Shown in pieces: positions 61,571 through 64,000 of a stretch of DNA of 64,000 nucleotides. Position 1 is the first letter of the stretch. Every line of letters starts with the position of its first letter. The position numbers were made by a program, and so were the translations under genes. The notes under the pieces were generated by a model that was given only the letters and a program-made list of their open reading frames with translations, ran no database searches and had not been told where the DNA came from. The stretch comes from Sphingorhabdus rigui (lineage in GTDB: Bacteria > Pseudomonadota > Alphaproteobacteria > Sphingomonadales > Sphingomonadaceae). Where the stretch lies: positions 1,234,546 to 1,298,545 of the forward strand of contig NZ_JACIEA010000001.1 in assembly GCF_014196595.1 (NCBI RefSeq), given 5' to 3'.

Positions 61571-63101
61571 TCCGCTCGATCAAGCCGCTTATCCGGTCAA
61601 GAACAAGGCGCTTTTGACGCTTGCCGTCATGGGCGCGACGATTATCCAAATTCTGGATTCGACGATTGCCAACGTCGCCATCCCGCACATGCAGACCAGC
61701 CTTGGTGCGACGATGGACACCATCACCTGGGTGTTAACAAGCTACATCGTCGCCAGCGCGGTGGCCATGCCCATCACGGGTTGGCTTGCCGACAGGATCG
61801 GTTCACGAAATCTGTTTCTCGGCGCGGTTGCCGGGTTCATTCTCGCATCTATGCTGTGCGGCATTGCGACAAGCCTGACGGAGATGGTGGCGTTCCGTGT
61901 TTTCCAAGGTGTGTGCGCGGCATTCATTGGGCCGCTTTCCCAAACGATCATGCTGGATATCAATAAGCCGTCGGAGGCACCCCGCGCGATGTCCATCTGG
62001 GGCATGGGCATCATGATTGCACCAATATTGGGCCCAATGATTGGCGGCTGGCTGACCGAGAATTACAATTGGCGCTGGGTATTTTACATTAACCTGCCCA
62101 TCGGCATTCCGACGCTGGCCCTATTGTGGTGGCTATTGCCTTCACGCCCCATCAATCGCCGTGAACTGGACCGTTTTGGTTTTGCGATGCTCGCTATTGG
62201 CCTCGCCACCTTGCAGTTGCTGTTGGATCGCGGCCAACAGGAAGATTGGCTGCAAAGTTGGGAAATCATCATTGAGCTGTTGGTTGTCGTGGCGGCGCTC
62301 TGGATGTTTGCGATGCATCAGATGACGACTAATCGTCCGATGTTTGAACGGCTTTTGGTCACCGACCGCAACTTTTTTATCTCGCTAAATATGATGCTGT
62401 TGGTTGGCATGATGATGTTCGGTATCTTTGCGTTGCTGCCGCCTATGCTGCAGAATCTCTATGGCTATTCGGTATATGATACCGGCATATTATTGGCGCC
62501 CAGAGGTGTCGGCATCGTGCTCGCTATGTTCATCGCGGCGAAAGTTGGCGGTAAGGTAGATCCCCGCATCTTAATCTTCGCCGGCTTTTTGATGACTGCG
62601 GCATCGATGTGGATCATGACAAGCTGGTCTTTGAATATGGACTGGCACTTGATTGTGTACACTGGCTTGTTTCAGGGTTTTGGCATGGGCTTTGTCTTCA
62701 TCCCCCTGAACGGCGTCGCGTTTTCGACATTGCCCATGCGCCTGCGCACAGATGGCTCCAGCCTGCTTTATCTCTTCCGCAGTCTGGGTGGTAGCTTCGG
62801 CATCTCCATCATGACAACCATGTTGGCGCGCAACATGCAGACGAGCCATGAAGACCTGGCATCGCACGTCACGTCTTCATCTATGAGCGCAATTGACCCC
62901 GCGAGCGCCGACCGCCTTGGCGGGATCGGAGAGGCTGCATTGCACATGATGAACCTTGAAATCAACAGACAGGCCGCAATGATTGCCTATCTCGATGATT
63001 TCCAACTGATGATGATATTGCTGATCGTCATCAGCCCGCTGATCTTCTTTTTGAAGCCGGGTACAACCGCCCCCGGACAGCAGCCAGTGATGGCTGACTG
63101 A
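61545..63101 (+). CDS. emrB: EmrB/QacA-type DHA2 family drug transporter
   Basis: A protein of 518 residues with about 14 hydrophobic helices, the DHA2 layout of the major facilitator superfamily. Motif D1 is ILDSTIANVAIPHMQ, motif A GWLADRIGSRNLF and motif C APILGPMIGGWLTENYNWRW. It exports hydrophobic toxic compounds with proton antiport, together with the EmrA-like protein. The ATG at 61545 overlaps emrA by 26 bp and has AGGA 10 nt upstream. Confidence 0.94.
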   Translation: MSASTPTSNPLDQAAYPVKNKALLTLAVMGATIIQILDSTIANVAIPHMQTSLGATMDTITWVLTSYIVASAVAMPITGWLADRIGSRNLFLGAVAGFILASMLCGIATSLTEMVAFRVFQGVCAAFIGPLSQTIMLDINKPSEAPRAMSIWGMGIMIAPILGPMIGGWLTENYNWRWVFYINLPIGIPTLALLWWLLPSRPINRRELDRFGFAMLAIGLATLQLLLDRGQQEDWLQSWEIIIELLVVVAALWMFAMHQMTTNRPMFERLLVTDRNFFISLNMMLLVGMMMFGIFALLPPMLQNLYGYSVYDTGILLAPRGVGIVLAMFIAAKVGGKVDPRILIFAGFLMTAASMWIMTSWSLNMDWHLIVYTGLFQGFGMGFVFIPLNGVAFSTLPMRLRTDGSSLLYLFRSLGGSFGISIMTTMLARNMQTSHEDLASHVTSSSMSAIDPASADRLGGIGEAALHMMNLEINRQAAMIAYLDDFQLMMILLIVISPLIFFLKPGTTAPGQQPVMAD

Positions 63102-63110
63102 CGATAAGGC

Positions 63111-63758
63111 TTATCGCGCAACCAGCCCCTTTTGCTGCATCCGCCATACCGCCATATCAATGCGGTCCTGTCCAAAAAACGGCTCTCCGTCGAATACCAA
63201 AGTCGGGACACCCCAGTGCCCCGATGCTTCGAGAGACGCTTGGTTGGCCGCAATTTCGGTGTCGAGCGCATCAGCATCACTGATGGCTTCAGCATCCAGT
63301 TCAGCTAAGTCTAAACCTGCGCGCGTCGCTGCGCCAGCGAGATGGTCCCCTTCATGCCAGTTTTCGGCACCGCCCCAGATCAGGCGTGATACCTCATCAC
63401 AAAATGCGAGGCTTTTCCCGCGTCGCGCCGCTGCCTGTCCCAAGCGCGTCAGGCGGAAGATATAGGGCTGCTCATCAGCAATTTTGCGGGTGCGGACATC
63501 CTGCACAATCGGGTCGGGCCGTGGCGGGCCGAATGGAATGCCATGAAACTGCGCAACGCGGAACATATCGGTAAAGGTATAGCGCAACCAGTTCGGGTGG
63601 CTGCGTTCAAAAAAGTCCGGCTCACGCACCGCCAAAGGATAGACCGGACGCAAGTTGATGGTCAGGTCATATTGTTCGGCAAGCGCACGATAACGGCGCG
63701 TCGCCAGATAGCTATAGGGGCTGCGAAACGACCAAAAAACATCAGCTTGCAGCCCCAT
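63111..63758 (-). CDS. 2-hydroxychromene-2-carboxylate isomerase family protein (DsbA/GST-kappa fold)
   Basis: A protein of 215 residues. The N-terminal FWSFRSPYSYLATRR carries the Ser that replaces the thioredoxin Cys in this family, and the C-terminal GHWGVPTLVFDGEPFFGQDRI holds the cis-Pro loop. The family includes a glutathione-dependent isomerase of naphthalene degradation, but many members act outside that pathway; no degradation genes are nearby. It is convergent with emrB (9 bp gap) and 4 bp downstream of asd on the same strand. Confidence 0.88.
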   Translation of the reverse strand: MGLQADVFWSFRSPYSYLATRRYRALAEQYDLTINLRPVYPLAVREPDFFERSHPNWLRYTFTDMFRVAQFHGIPFGPPRPDPIVQDVRTRKIADEQPYIFRLTRLGQAAARRGKSLAFCDEVSRLIWGGAENWHEGDHLAGAATRAGLDLAELDAEAISDADALDTEIAANQASLEASGHWGVPTLVFDGEPFFGQDRIDMAVWRMQQKGLVAR

Positions 63759-63762
63759 ATAC

Positions 63763-64000
63763 TTATCCCTTTTTTAAATGCCGCCGTCCAAGCAGTTCGG
63801 CGATTTGCACCGCGTTCAGCGCGGCCCCCTTGCGCAAGTTATCGGAGACGCACCAGAACGCAAGACCATTGTCTACCGTCGGATCTTCGCGCACGCGGCT
63901 TACATAAGTCGCATCGTCGCCAGCGGCTTCAACGGGCGTTGTATAACCGCCATCTTCGCGCTTATCGATCAACATTATGCCAGGCGCCTCACGCAGGATG
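63763..64000 (-). CDS. asd: Aspartate-semialdehyde dehydrogenase, C-terminal part (5' end outside window)
   Basis: The minus-strand frame is open to the right edge and ends at 63763, giving the last 78 residues. The sequence includes DNGLAFWCVSDNLRKGAALN followed by AVQIAELLGRR, the conserved C-terminus of bacterial aspartate-semialdehyde dehydrogenase, and GGYTTPVEAAGDDATYVSR. The enzyme reduces aspartyl phosphate on the way to lysine, threonine and methionine. The internal ATG at 63975 is not the true start. It ends 4 bp before the HCCA isomerase gene on the same strand. Confidence 0.93.
   Translation of the reverse strand, partial: ILREAPGIMLIDKREDGGYTTPVEAAGDDATYVSRVREDPTVDNGLAFWCVSDNLRKGAALNAVQIAELLGRRHLKKG

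Overview
The window reads as chromosomal DNA of an alphaproteobacterium, most likely a member of the Sphingomonadales (Sphingopyxis/Sphingorhabdus-like). The evidence is the gene orders pdhA-pdhB with a lipoyl domain fused to E1 beta, carA-carB-greA, yqeY-dnaG-rpoD, recG-sdhE-mfd and divL-tsaE-amgK-murU-addB-addA-trxA, together with the protein sequences themselves. Coding density is high, with many ATGA/TGATG stop-start overlaps, and no gene-free stretch exceeds 300 bp (the longest are 18660-18899 and 13621-13836). No CRISPR array, rRNA, prophage or classical IS transposase is visible.

Layout: 1-1213, two TadE-like pilus proteins (the first cut by the window edge). 1236-5412, minus strand: pdhB, pdhA, an FtsB-like divisome protein and enolase. 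5613-7629, plus strand: a yqjDEK-like set of small membrane/KAP-rich proteins and a DUF4170 protein. 7678-13620, minus strand: carA, carB, greA, rhomboid protease. 13837-18659, plus strand: yqeY, a DUF559 nuclease gene inside inverted hairpin repeats, dnaG, rpoD. 18900-22479: a MoxR ATPase and its VWA partner, separated by an opposite-strand soluble chemoreceptor. 22490-24246, minus: NamZ-type muramidase and DOMON-like protein. 24279-33650: tyrS, PilZ protein, recG (minus), sdhE, mfd, moaA, nadK. 33725-33799: tRNA-Asn. 33937-40892: long GST-like protein, TSUP permease, secA, two small secreted proteins, argJ, trxA. 40974-51852, minus: addA, addB, murU, amgK, tsaE, divL. 51967-58048: ahcY, peroxiredoxin, AMP nucleosidase, a KAP-tailed membrane protein, an ACE-like M2 peptidase. 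58103-63758: membrane protein, GNAT, hydrolase, a MarR-EmrA-EmrB efflux operon, HCCA isomerase. The last 238 bp are the 3' end of asd.

Functional themes are central carbon flux (PDH, enolase), carbamoyl-phosphate synthesis, replication/transcription, recombination repair (RecG, Mfd, AddAB), cell-cycle signalling (DivL), peptidoglycan recycling (NamZ, AmgK, MurU), the methyl cycle (AhcY) and multidrug efflux.

The most unusual structure is a family of 34-35 bp GC-rich hairpin repeats. Two inverted copies bracket a Vsr-like DUF559 endonuclease gene between yqeY and dnaG, with a 5-bp direct repeat (ATAAC) at the outer edges. Another inverted pair, without the gene, lies in frame inside carA, where it encodes 31 extra residues in the linker between the two CarA domains. 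One copy carries a compensatory base-pair change in its stem. The layout is like an autonomous unit and a MITE-like derivative, but with a PD-(D/E)XK nuclease in place of a transposase. That interpretation is inference; the repeats, their pairing and the in-frame position are directly visible.
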